A DNA stretch of 64,000 nt from Flavobacterium frigoris PS1 (GTDB lineage: Bacteria; Bacteroidota; Bacteroidia; Flavobacteriales; Flavobacteriaceae), in NCBI RefSeq assembly GCF_000252125.1, contig NZ_AHKF01000010.1, positions 1 through 64,000 of the forward strand, written 5' to 3'. Each line of letters starts with the position of its first letter. Position 1 is the stretch's first letter. Positions 37,494 through 45,629 of this stretch are shown here, piece by piece. The position numbers and the translations under genes were made by a program. The notes beneath the pieces are model-generated. The model worked only from the letters and a program-made list of their open reading frames with translations. It was not told the origin of the DNA and did no database searches.

Positions 37494-37501
37494 CAAAGTT
37501 A
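37494..37501 (-). promoter_or_regulatory. Candidate -7 box of the dehydrogenase-VOC gene
   Basis: TAACTTTG on the minus strand matches TAnnTTTG and lies 28 bp before the proposed TTG start, supporting that start. Confidence 0.5.
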
Positions 37502-37521
37502 CAAATTTGAATTGGAAACGG

Positions 37522-37609
37522 GGCTCGCATTAGGGATGGAAGCGTCATCCCACGCTTTTTTTAAGCGTGGATATAGCAGACAGCCCGACCCGCCCTTTTT
37601 TTTGGCGGG
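37522..37609. repeat. Flavobacterial-type intergenic repeat with hairpin (copy 1)
   Basis: A GAT-GGAAGCGTCATCC flank (37535-37550) leads into hairpin CCACGCTT/AAGCGTGG (37550-37557 and 37563-37570), followed by ATATAGCAGACAGCCCGACC. A second T-looped hairpin CCCGCC/GGCGGG (37589-37594 and 37604-37609) lies beside it. The flanks resemble those at 47452-47532, although the stems are unrelated. Confidence 0.55.
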
Positions 37610-37626
37610 AAATGCCCAAATTATAT

Positions 37627-38403
37627 TTATCCTACAATTTTTTTTAATGCTGCTTTGATTCCGCGTATTATCGATGAGCTAAAGCCGTGAGATTCCATTT
37701 CGCTTAATCCTGCGATTGTACAGCCTTTTGGAGTAGTCACGCGATCTATTAATTGTTCTGGGTGGACTTGCTCTTCCATCAGCATTTTTGCGGCTCCTTT
37801 GACTGTTTGTGCCGAAATGTCTAATGCCGTTTGCCAGTCAAAACCTATCTCGATACCAGCTTGCATAGACGCACGAATGTAACGTAAAGCAAATGCAGTT
37901 CCGCTGGCTGCAAGTACTGTCGCCGCATCCATCAACTTCTCATCAATAATAGGCGCTGTACCTAAATCTTTGAAAAGGCTAACCAGCTTTTGACCTTGCT
38001 CCGCATTTCCTTCTTGAAAAGAGATACAAGTCGCTGACTCTCCAAACTGTGCCGCGATATTCGGCATAATTCTTATTGCTTGATTAGCAGCTCCTATTTT
38101 TTCCTGCAAAGCTTCAGTTGAAAGTCCGGTTACTGCCGAGGCAATTATTTTGTTATTTATGACTGGTAGAATTTCAGATAAAACCAAATCAACTTGGTAT
38201 GGTTTTACAGTCAAAATAATAATATCAGCTTCTTGAATTTGGTGCGTATTATCAGTAGAAATGGTGATTCCTAGCGATTCCAGATGCTGGATTTTGCTTG
38301 TATTTCTTCTAGTAACAGTTGTCTTATGGTTTTTGGAAAATTTAGCGATTCCGATAGCGACAGAAGCTCCTAAATTTCCGCCTCCTATGATGTGAATATT
38401 CAT
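37627..38403 (-). CDS. proC: Pyrroline-5-carboxylate reductase
   Basis: This 258-residue enzyme has an N-terminal NAD(P) site, IIGGGNLGASVAIG, preceded by a single strand. The ProC signature follows: IMPNIAAQFGES, then the C-terminal dimer helix with VTTPKGCTIAGLSEMESHGF. It reduces pyrroline-5-carboxylate to proline, the last biosynthetic step. The length is slightly short but complete. It reads leftward with mgtE 48 bp upstream on the same strand. Confidence 0.95.
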   Translation of the reverse strand: MNIHIIGGGNLGASVAIGIAKFSKNHKTTVTRRNTSKIQHLESLGITISTDNTHQIQEADIIILTVKPYQVDLVLSEILPVINNKIIASAVTGLSTEALQEKIGAANQAIRIMPNIAAQFGESATCISFQEGNAEQGQKLVSLFKDLGTAPIIDEKLMDAATVLAASGTAFALRYIRASMQAGIEIGFDWQTALDISAQTVKGAAKMLMEEQVHPEQLIDRVTTPKGCTIAGLSEMESHGFSSSIIRGIKAALKKIVG

Positions 38404-38451
38404 TTTATTAGTTGTTAGTTGGTTGTTATAGTTTAGTTGTTGTTTTTAATT

Positions 38452-39804
38452 TTAGAATCCCAGAATAAGTTTTGCTATTGAAAAATATATTAGAATTCCA
38501 CAAATATCATTGCTTGTAGTAATAAATGGACCTGTTGCCAGTGCGGGGTCAACCCCAAACTTATCCAATAATAAAGGTATAAATGTACCTATAAGCGAAG
38601 CGATTATAATTACTGAAACTAGGGCACTGGTAATAACAACTCCTATTATAGGCGGCTCGCCTAACAGAAAATAACTTCCTAAAAAAAGGATACTTGCTAG
38701 TATAGCTCCGTTAAACAAACTCAAAGAAACCTCTTTTATAAGACGGTTGAATAATGATCCGCTCAAAGTATTGTTAGCTAGACCTTGAACAATAATTGCT
38801 GAGGATTGCACCCCAACATTTCCTGCCATAGCGGCAATTAATGGAGTAAAAAAGAATAAATTTCCGTGTTCAGCCATGGCTCCTTCAAACAAACCTAGCA
38901 CTCTTACGGTTATAAAACCTCCCAAAAGCGCTAAAACCAACCAAGGCAAACGTGCTTTAGACAACTCTAGAATACTATCATCAGCTTCTACATCTTGTGA
39001 GATACCGGCAGCCAATTGGTAATCCTTATCGGCTTCATCCCTGATCACATCAATAATATCATCAATGGTAATACGGCCTACTAATCGTCCCATAGCATCG
39101 ACAACAGGAATGGCTTCCAAGTCATATTTTTGCATGATCCTGGCTACCTCAACATCTTCGGCATCAACATTAACCGAGGTTACTTTTTTGATATAAATTT
39201 CGGCAATCTGTGTTTTTGTAGAAGTAGTCAATAAATCCTTTAGGGACAATCTTCCTTTTAGTCTGTTTTCATCATCTACAACATAAATAGAATGTACACG
39301 GGAGACATTCTCGGCTTGGGCACGCATTTCTTTTACACAAGTAAGCACGCTCCAGTTTTCATTCACCTTTACAAGCTCTTTTCCCATCAAACCCCCAGCG
39401 GTGTCTTCATCATAACGCAAAAGGTCAATAATGTCTTTCGCGTGTTCTAAATCGTCCAGCTCAGAGATTACCTCTTCTTTTTTAGATTGTGAAAGTTCCG
39501 CGATGATATCCGCAGCATCATCCGTATTCAGCTCATCTAGCTCTTCAGCAATCTCTTTTGCAGAAAGTCTTTTTAATATATTTTCCCTTAAATCGTCTTC
39601 TAATTCTAGAAGAATTTCAGAGGTTTTTTCAGAATCTAATACTTTAAAAATATAAGTTGCCTCATCAAAATCAAGCTCGTCCAAAATCTCGGCGATATCA
39701 GCATGGTGCATATCACTAAGAAGACGTGATAATTCATGGTCTTTCTTATTAACAATGTGTTGCTCTAATTCGAGTATTAAGTCTTTGCTGATTTTAAATT
39801 CCAT
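38452..39804 (-). CDS. mgtE: Magnesium transporter MgtE
   Basis: This 450-residue protein has the MgtE order: an N-terminal acidic superhelical domain (about 10-125; [16 protein letters not shown]), and paired CBS domains (about 130-255; [35 protein letters not shown]). A plug helix and five transmembrane helices follow (about 280-450), with [19 protein letters not shown] containing the pore motif GNxGxQ. It is a Mg2+ channel gated by cytoplasmic Mg2+ through the CBS region. Its start overlaps the 3' end of rsmA by 11 bp, so translation is probably coupled. Confidence 0.97.
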   Translation of the reverse strand: MEFKISKDLILELEQHIVNKKDHELSRLLSDMHHADIAEILDELDFDEATYIFKVLDSEKTSEILLELEDDLRENILKRLSAKEIAEELDELNTDDAADIIAELSQSKKEEVISELDDLEHAKDIIDLLRYDEDTAGGLMGKELVKVNENWSVLTCVKEMRAQAENVSRVHSIYVVDDENRLKGRLSLKDLLTTSTKTQIAEIYIKKVTSVNVDAEDVEVARIMQKYDLEAIPVVDAMGRLVGRITIDDIIDVIRDEADKDYQLAAGISQDVEADDSILELSKARLPWLVLALLGGFITVRVLGLFEGAMAEHGNLFFFTPLIAAMAGNVGVQSSAIIVQGLANNTLSGSLFNRLIKEVSLSLFNGAILASILFLGSYFLLGEPPIIGVVITSALVSVIIIASLIGTFIPLLLDKFGVDPALATGPFITTSNDICGILIYFSIAKLILGF

Positions 39805-40573
39805 CGGCTTCTATTTTCTGGGTAAGTTCTATAAATTGCGCTACATCCAGCTGTTCAGGACGTAGGTTAAAAACAATATCTTCTCTCAGCTCATCTGATA
39901 AGTTCAATGTCTTTAAACTATTACGAAGTGTTTTTCTACGCTGTTGAAAAGCAGTTTTTACTACCGTAAAAAACAATTTTTCGCTGCAAGGCAAACTATA
40001 ATCCGCTTTTCTACGCATACGCATTACTCCTGATTTCACTTTTGGTGGCGGAATAAATACGTTTTCGTCAACAGTAAATAAATATTCTACGTCATAAAAG
40101 GCTTGCGCCAAAACAGATAATATTCCGTACGCTTTGGTTCCTTTCTTTTCACAAATACGTTGTGCCACTTCCCTTTGAAACATCCCGGCAAATTCGGGGA
40201 TTTGGTGTTTCAACTCCAATGTTTTAAAAACAATTTGAGTAGATATGTTATACGGGAAATTCCCAATAATTGCGAATTGTTTCCCCTCAAAAACTTCATT
40301 GATATTGTATTTCAAGAAATCCTTTGAGATAATTTTATCTTTTAGTTTTGGATAATTCTCATCTAAGTAAGTAACTGATTCTGTATCGATCTCAATTACA
40401 TACGTATTAATAGGCTTGTCTAATAAGTACTTTGTAAGCACTCCCATTCCTGGCCCTATTTCTAATACATCCTCGTATCCTTCTAGATTGATCGTGTCAG
40501 CAATTGCCTTGGCAATGCTTTCGTCCTTCAAGAAATGTTGTCCGAGGTGTTTTTTAGCTTTTACTTTTTCCAT
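39794..40573 (-). CDS. rsmA: 16S rRNA dimethyladenosine transferase
   Basis: This 259-residue enzyme is KsgA/Rsm[12 protein letters not shown] at the N-terminus, SAM site [16 protein letters not shown], catalytic GNFPYNIS (NxPY) and the C-terminal [15 protein letters not shown] basic segment ([12 protein letters not shown]). It dimethylates two adjacent adenines near the 3' end of 16S rRNA during small-subunit assembly. It overlaps mgtE by 11 bp downstream. Confidence 0.97.
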   Translation of the reverse strand: MEKVKAKKHLGQHFLKDESIAKAIADTINLEGYEDVLEIGPGMGVLTKYLLDKPINTYVIEIDTESVTYLDENYPKLKDKIISKDFLKYNINEVFEGKQFAIIGNFPYNISTQIVFKTLELKHQIPEFAGMFQREVAQRICEKKGTKAYGILSVLAQAFYDVEYLFTVDENVFIPPPKVKSGVMRMRRKADYSLPCSEKLFFTVVKTAFQQRRKTLRNSLKTLNLSDELREDIVFNLRPEQLDVAQFIELTQKIEADGI

Positions 40574-40737
40574 ATTTTTTGTTTAAAGTTTAAAATTTAA
40601 AGTTCCAAGTTTATCAACTCAACACTTATTCCTTAAACTATTTTTAAATTAGAGAATACAATCAGCTTCATCTAATATGTGTAATAAATCCCTTTGTTGG
40701 TGCAGAAACAGCAAAACTGAACACTGATTACTTTCCG

Positions 40738-41049
40738 CTAATGGTCTGAAATCAATTCTAACTCCGTTCTAAAAGCGAGCATTTTATCTCCAAATAAACT
40801 TGCTCCCTCTTCTCTAAATCTAGGTGCATCTTCCTGATAATATTTTTCAAGAGTTTCCTTGCTGTCTGTGGTGTATTGAGCGGAGTAAGTCACGCCTCCC
40901 ATTTCCTCTTCGATCAAAACCCGAACTAGTCGCGCAGAAGAAAATTTCCCCGTTGCTAAAATTTCAGGAATGTGCTTGTGTTGCATCCAAATCATCCATT
41001 GATCATGAACGCTTTCGTGTATGTTTGTGGTAACGTTGTATATTATCAT
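40738..41049 (-). CDS. DUF4286 family protein
   Basis: This 103-residue soluble protein has the DUF4286 pattern MIIYNVTTNIHESVHDQWMIWM...IPEILATGKFSSARL and YSAQYTTDSKETLEKYY. It has a ferredoxin-like (antibiotic monooxygenase-like) secondary-structure order. No function is established. It lies between the TPR protein gene (45 bp upstream on the transcript) and rsmA, all leftward, a cluster I associate with Flavobacteriia. Confidence 0.88.
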   Translation of the reverse strand: MIIYNVTTNIHESVHDQWMIWMQHKHIPEILATGKFSSARLVRVLIEEEMGGVTYSAQYTTDSKETLEKYYQEDAPRFREEGASLFGDKMLAFRTELELISDH

Positions 41050-41094
41050 TTTCCTTGTTTAATTGTTGATTTGTTTAATCGGTTAACCTTTTCC

Positions 41095-42873
41095 TTATAA
41101 ATTCGTGTCTCCCCTTAACTTCCTAAAACTCTTTCTTGCCTCTACAAAGTAAATGCTGTCTTGATGATTGAAAATTATTTTTTCATATAACGGCTTAGCC
41201 TTTTCAGGTGTTGCCAATTTTTTATTGAAAATTTCGGCCGAGAAAAACAAGGCTTCATCTATATAAATTCCGTCACTATGATGGTCTATTATCTCTTGGT
41301 ATTGACTTAAAGCCAAATTAAAATCTCCTGTTTTTTCATAAACTTTTCCTAAGCGCAACAACGTCACTGCCTCTATTTCCTGACCTTTATACTTTTGCAA
41401 AATAGATTGAAACTGAGCAATAGCCTCTTTATTTCTATTTTGGTACAAAAGGTAATCTCCTTTAGCAAATGCCGCTAATGCCGTTTGTGTAGAATCAGCA
41501 ACTGTGTTGTCATTTATTAAAAGAAAGTATTCTAAAGCATCATTAGCAATCAATTGCGTACTGGCTGATTTCAATTCCTTGAACTGTTTCAATGCCCAGA
41601 CAAAATCAGTTTTAAAATAGCTGGTTTTAGCTGCTTTCAAAGTCGCTTCATGGGCCAGCACATCATTCTTCAGATTCATCTCTATTTGAGAGTAATAAAT
41701 CAATGCTTGGTTAAATTTTTCTTCGAAAAGCAAAATATCCGCCAATTCCATTTTTGCCTGCGCCACTTGAAAATCGTTTAATTGCAGGTCGAGTGTTTTT
41801 TTTATAATTGCTCTCCCCTCTTCTGGATTTTTCAAATTAAAGGCCACAAAATGCGCTTGAATTAATTGCAAAGATAAGGTAAAAGGACTAATCTCATATT
41901 CAGCCAACAAAGCAGAAAGTTCCTCCTTAATGGCAGCAAAATCTTTCTCCTGCGCCTTGTCAATTTTTATATTGATTAAATAAGTATGTGCCTGGATAAG
42001 CAACTCAAGATCTTTAGTGTTTTCTAATACAAATCCTAAAATTTCCACCGCCATTTCCTGATCGTCTTCTTCAACAGCAAGATGTGCTAAATTGACTAAA
42101 TTAGATAGTGATTCTGGATTGCGTTTGTAGATGGCTTTTTCTTGAATAAAAGCTTTCGAAAATTCTTTTTGTTGCACGTAAAACCAACTCAAAAAACGAT
42201 TCCAAAATAAATCTTGACTTTTTTGTACCCGCACAATCAATCCTTTTCTTAGCATCTCACTAAAATTACCATCAGTATCATCAGACATGAAGCGAGATAA
42301 TTGATTTTGAATCATTATCGAATTTTGGGGATTTGCATACGATTCATCCAAAAAAGTGGAGATCATCATTTCTGTATTACCTAATTGCCCGTAAAGCAAT
42401 CCATTCTGATAATTAAAATTATATTTGGGTTCTACCTCTGAAGCAGTTTGATACGCTTTTAGAGCATATTCTAACAAAACCTTTTTCTCGAAAGAACTAG
42501 AAATACCAAAAACTTCGTTGGGATTTTTTTTGACTCTATTTAACGCTTGATTATAGTATTCTTCAGCTTTTGAATCTTGTTTTTGCAACTGATAATTATA
42601 ACCCATTTCAACAAGAAGGTTTCCTTGCTTACTCTTTTCTAATCTGTCTTTAATTGCTTTTTCTGCAGTGCTAAATTGCTCCAATTGTTGGTAACAATCA
42701 ATCGTTCTTAAAAAATAAGCTGTATTATAAGGGAGTGCTATGAGTAATTCTTCATAACTAATTTTAGCTTTCTCAAAATCACCTTTATCATAGTAATATT
42801 GCGCCAATTGTTCGTTTTGAGAAAAACAAACCAATGAAAAAAACAGAGTGATATGTAGAAAAAGTTTTTTCAT
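41095..42873 (-). CDS. Exported tetratricopeptide-repeat protein
   Basis: This 592-residue protein has a signal peptide (1-18, ending VCFSQ) and then many TPR-like helix pairs over its whole length. Clear examples are AQYYYDKGDFEKAKISYEEL (about 25-44), AEEYYNQALNRVKKNP and, near the C-terminus, LLRLGKVYEKTGDFNLALSQY. It is probably periplasmic or surface-attached and mediates protein contacts. The partner is unknown. It is on the same strand as DUF4286 and rsmA and may be cotranscribed with them. Confidence 0.88.
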   Translation of the reverse strand: MKKLFLHITLFFSLVCFSQNEQLAQYYYDKGDFEKAKISYEELLIALPYNTAYFLRTIDCYQQLEQFSTAEKAIKDRLEKSKQGNLLVEMGYNYQLQKQDSKAEEYYNQALNRVKKNPNEVFGISSSFEKKVLLEYALKAYQTASEVEPKYNFNYQNGLLYGQLGNTEMMISTFLDESYANPQNSIMIQNQLSRFMSDDTDGNFSEMLRKGLIVRVQKSQDLFWNRFLSWFYVQQKEFSKAFIQEKAIYKRNPESLSNLVNLAHLAVEEDDQEMAVEILGFVLENTKDLELLIQAHTYLINIKIDKAQEKDFAAIKEELSALLAEYEISPFTLSLQLIQAHFVAFNLKNPEEGRAIIKKTLDLQLNDFQVAQAKMELADILLFEEKFNQALIYYSQIEMNLKNDVLAHEATLKAAKTSYFKTDFVWALKQFKELKSASTQLIANDALEYFLLINDNTVADSTQTALAAFAKGDYLLYQNRNKEAIAQFQSILQKYKGQEIEAVTLLRLGKVYEKTGDFNLALSQYQEIIDHHSDGIYIDEALFFSAEIFNKKLATPEKAKPLYEKIIFNHQDSIYFVEARKSFRKLRGDTNL

Positions 42874-42924
42874 TATTCGTGTTTATAACCGCAACAAACA
42901 GTTCCCTCACAAAGCTGAATTAAA

Positions 42925-42978
42925 CGCAAATTCGCAAAGTATTTTAAATAAATAAAACATACAATTTGCGAATTTGCG
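42925..42978. repeat. Palindromic CGCAAATTCGCAAA repeat
   Basis: CGCAAATTCGCAAA (42925-42938) and TTTGCGAATTTGCG (42965-42978) are perfect 14-bp inverted arms with a 26-nt AT-rich centre, between serS and the TPR gene. The same arm sequence forms the hairpin at 59436-59475. Confidence 0.7.
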
Positions 42979-42998
42979 GTCAATAAAACAGCCTATAA

Positions 42999-44270
42999 TT
43001 AATTTATAATATCAAAACCGCAGTATGGACGTAAAACCTCTGGAATCACTATTCCGTCTGCAGTTTGGTAGTTCTCAAGTATTCCTGCAAGCACTCTTGG
43101 CAAAGCCAATGAACTTCCGTTTAAGGTGTGTGCCAATTGGTTTTTACCATCTTTGTCTTTAAAACGCAATTTCAAACGATTCGCTTGAAAGGTTTCAAAG
43201 TTTGAAACTGAAGATATCTCTAACCAACGGTCTTGTGCTGTAGAGAAAACTTCAAAATCATACGTCAATGCCGATGTGAAACCCATATCTCCACCACAAA
43301 GACGCAATATTCTGTACGGTAATTTCAATTCGTTTAGAATCTCTTTTATGTGTTCTACCATTCCGTCTAAAGCTTTATACGAATTGTCAGGGTGCTCCAC
43401 ACGTACAATTTCTACTTTATCAAATTGGTGCAAACGGTTTAATCCGCGTACATGCGCTCCGTAAGAACCTGCCTCACGACGAAAACAGGGTGTGTAAGCT
43501 GTTGTTAAAATTGGTAATTCACTTTCTGAAAGAATTACATCACGAAACATATTGGTTACAGGAACCTCAGCCGTTGGAATTAGGTATAAATCATCTGCAG
43601 CATCATGGTACATTTGTCCTTCTTTGTCCGGCAACTGTCCCGTTCCATATGCTGATGCTTCATTTACCACATGGGGAACCTGAACTTCATTGTAACCTGC
43701 AGCTGTATTTTTGTCTAAAAAATAGTTAATCAAAGCGCGTTGTAATCGTGCTCCTTTTCCTTTATAAACCGGAAATCCTGCACCCGCAATTTTTACTCCT
43801 AATTCGAAATCAATGATATCGTATTTCTTCACTAATTCCCAGTGTGGTTGCGCTCCTTCGTGCAAAACGGGAATAGCGCCTTCTTCAAAAACATTTAAGT
43901 TTTCCTCCGGAGTTTTTCCTTCAGGAACAATATCAGCTGGAAGATTGGGTAAAGTGTATAATTTCGCTAAAAGTTCTTGAGCAATAACATCCGCTATTTC
44001 AGCTAATCTTTTACTTTTCTCTTTTAGTAAAACTGTTTTTTCTTTAAGTATTGCTGCTTTTGATTTCTCTCCAGCTTTCATCAATTCACCAATGTCTTTG
44101 GATAATTTATTAGATTCAGATAAAATACCGTCTAACTCGACTTGGGTAGCACGACGTCTTTCGTCTAGTTGTACCACTTCTTCAACAACACTTTTGGCAT
44201 CCATATTCCTTTTTGCCAAAGCCTTGATTACTTTTTCCTGATTCTCTCTAATAAATGCGATTTGTAACAT
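42999..44270 (-). CDS. serS: Seryl-tRNA synthetase
   Basis: This 423-residue class II synthetase has an N-terminal tRNA-binding coiled coil (about 30-105) and catalytic motif 2 in TPCFRREAGSYGAHVRGLNRLHQF. Motif 3 is present as NGSSLALPRVLAGILENYQ. TAEVPVTNMF, part of the serine and ATP site, is also seen. It charges tRNA-Ser and tRNA-Sec. It reads leftward from its own candidate promoter. Confidence 0.98.
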   Translation of the reverse strand: MLQIAFIRENQEKVIKALAKRNMDAKSVVEEVVQLDERRRATQVELDGILSESNKLSKDIGELMKAGEKSKAAILKEKTVLLKEKSKRLAEIADVIAQELLAKLYTLPNLPADIVPEGKTPEENLNVFEEGAIPVLHEGAQPHWELVKKYDIIDFELGVKIAGAGFPVYKGKGARLQRALINYFLDKNTAAGYNEVQVPHVVNEASAYGTGQLPDKEGQMYHDAADDLYLIPTAEVPVTNMFRDVILSESELPILTTAYTPCFRREAGSYGAHVRGLNRLHQFDKVEIVRVEHPDNSYKALDGMVEHIKEILNELKLPYRILRLCGGDMGFTSALTYDFEVFSTAQDRWLEISSVSNFETFQANRLKLRFKDKDGKNQLAHTLNGSSLALPRVLAGILENYQTADGIVIPEVLRPYCGFDIIN

Positions 44271-44309
44271 AGCTTGATTTTTATAACTCTACTTATATAT
44301 TAATGGAAG

Positions 44310-44317
44310 CAAATTTA
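44310..44317 (-). promoter_or_regulatory. Candidate -7 box of serS
   Basis: TAAATTTG on the minus strand is a full TAnnTTTG match 39 bp before the serS ATG. Confidence 0.5.
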
Positions 44318-44447
44318 AGGAAATGTTTGATACTTACGAGGGAAAGTTTAAAGGATTAAACTATTTCACAAAGATGCCCAAAGGAGACACAAAGATTCAC
44401 GAAAATTCAGACTGCTTTATGACGAAATACTTTGCGAAACTAATTAA

Positions 44448-44987
44448 TTAAGCTCTTTTAATCTCGTGCCCAACAAATTCTTCCAAGGCTGCAAACATAT
44501 CATCAACTGAAAGCACTTCAGTATCGGGGTGTGATTTTAAGAAATTAGCATTCAAAGCCACTAAATCTTCTTCGATTGCTGCAAATGATTGTGCATTTAA
44601 TATATCTCTTGTTGGATTTACGCCTTCCAGCTTTCCTTTCAGAAATTTATTTAGTTTTACACTGCTCATTAATCTGACTTTTTTGGACTGTTGTTGAAAG
44701 TACTCCAACTGCTTTTCGGCACCAATCAAAGCCAAACCTTCTTCCACTAATTCGTTTAGTTCTTTATCCCAACCTGAATTATATACAAACTGCGCAAAAT
44801 TTCCTTCGGTGCATTGTGCATTATAATAGTCTAAATAATAACTCATAATCCCATCTTCGTGAATCAAATCATCATCAATTTTTTCCTCACGCATTAAGTT
44901 GATTACCGAAATATTAGAATTTATAACATCTTGTGGGCTTTCACTAGCTGCTGCAGTTTCTGAAATAATTATTTTACCGAATTCCAT
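44448..44987 (-). CDS. DMP19/DUF4375-like protein
   Basis: This 179-residue acidic, helical, soluble protein has MSYYLDYYNAQCTEGNFAQF followed by VYNSGW. This resembles the DUF4375/DMP19 pattern in which a helix bundle is followed by a GGFxQFxxN segment. Some family members are DNA-mimic proteins that bind repressors; whether this one is cannot be read from sequence. The C-terminal half has SVDDMFAALEEFVGHEIKRA. It is a single gene, separated from serS by about 175 bp of repeat-like sequence. Confidence 0.6.
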   Translation of the reverse strand: MEFGKIIISETAAASESPQDVINSNISVINLMREEKIDDDLIHEDGIMSYYLDYYNAQCTEGNFAQFVYNSGWDKELNELVEEGLALIGAEKQLEYFQQQSKKVRLMSSVKLNKFLKGKLEGVNPTRDILNAQSFAAIEEDLVALNANFLKSHPDTEVLSVDDMFAALEEFVGHEIKRA

Positions 44988-45055
44988 TTGTTTTGATTTT
45001 TAAGGAGTGTGGCGCAAATTTCGGGTAAAATAAAACAGAAATGAAATTTTTTTTT

Positions 45056-45080
45056 ATCCACGGATTACACAGATTAGCAC
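45056..45080. repeat. Dispersed CGGATTACAC-type intergenic repeat (second copy)
   Basis: ATCCACGGATTACACAGATT and nearby words repeat the vocabulary at 4503-4585. The stretch around 44371-44405 (CACAAAGATGCC, GACACAAAGATTCAC) is of similar style. Confidence 0.4.
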
Positions 45081-45226
45081 TGTTATTTGGGATTTAAGTA
45101 CCAAACGCCGTTAATGAATTTCTATTCTCTATACATTTTTTACCGCATAGAAACATAGATTCTCCTTATGTGAAATAAGGCGTTTCACTTATTTAAAGAA
45201 AACCATAGGCAAACCACAATAATGAT

Positions 45227-45397
45227 TTACATATTATCTGATTCGTTACTGTTTTTTTGCTGATTCATTTTTGTTACTAAAGCTTTCAAACGTAATGCTT
45301 GTGCTTTTTTCTCCTCCTGAAGTTTAGCTTTTTTCCGATTTAGCAATTTGGTGTGTAAAGCCTTATTTTTGGTGTTTTTTTCGGGTCCTTTTGCCAT
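45227..45397 (-). CDS. Small basic hypothetical protein (56 aa)
   Basis: This 56-residue frame starts MAKGPEKNTKNKALHTKLL and continues as a Lys/Gln-rich, probably helical protein ending NSNESDNM. A full TAnnTTTG box (TATCTTTG) lies 29 bp upstream, and the frame sits in an otherwise empty gap, both of which support a real gene. About a third of the residues are Lys or Arg, so nucleic-acid or ribosome contact is possible, but this is inference. I recall similar short proteins in other flavobacteria. Confidence 0.65.
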   Translation of the reverse strand: MAKGPEKNTKNKALHTKLLNRKKAKLQEEKKAQALRLKALVTKMNQQKNSNESDNM

Positions 45398-45426
45398 GGA
45401 AATTCGACTATTTAATTTTCAACTTG

Positions 45427-45434
45427 CAAAGATA
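45427..45434 (-). promoter_or_regulatory. Candidate -7 box of the 56-aa protein gene
   Basis: TATCTTTG on the minus strand is a full TAnnTTTG match 29 bp before the small gene's ATG. Confidence 0.55.
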
Positions 45435-45629
45435 TAAAAGGCGGTACATTATCTGTATGGGTTTGGTCCAAAAACAATAAATATCTTTATGAAAAATAAG
45501 CAATCTTAGCATTATATAAATGAAAGAGTCTATACAAACTAAATTATTGGTTTTTAAAATTTCTTAGTTCATGCTTACGATAGTATTGACAACACCATCG
45601 TTTAGGAATATCCTTGCGATCGTGTGTGG

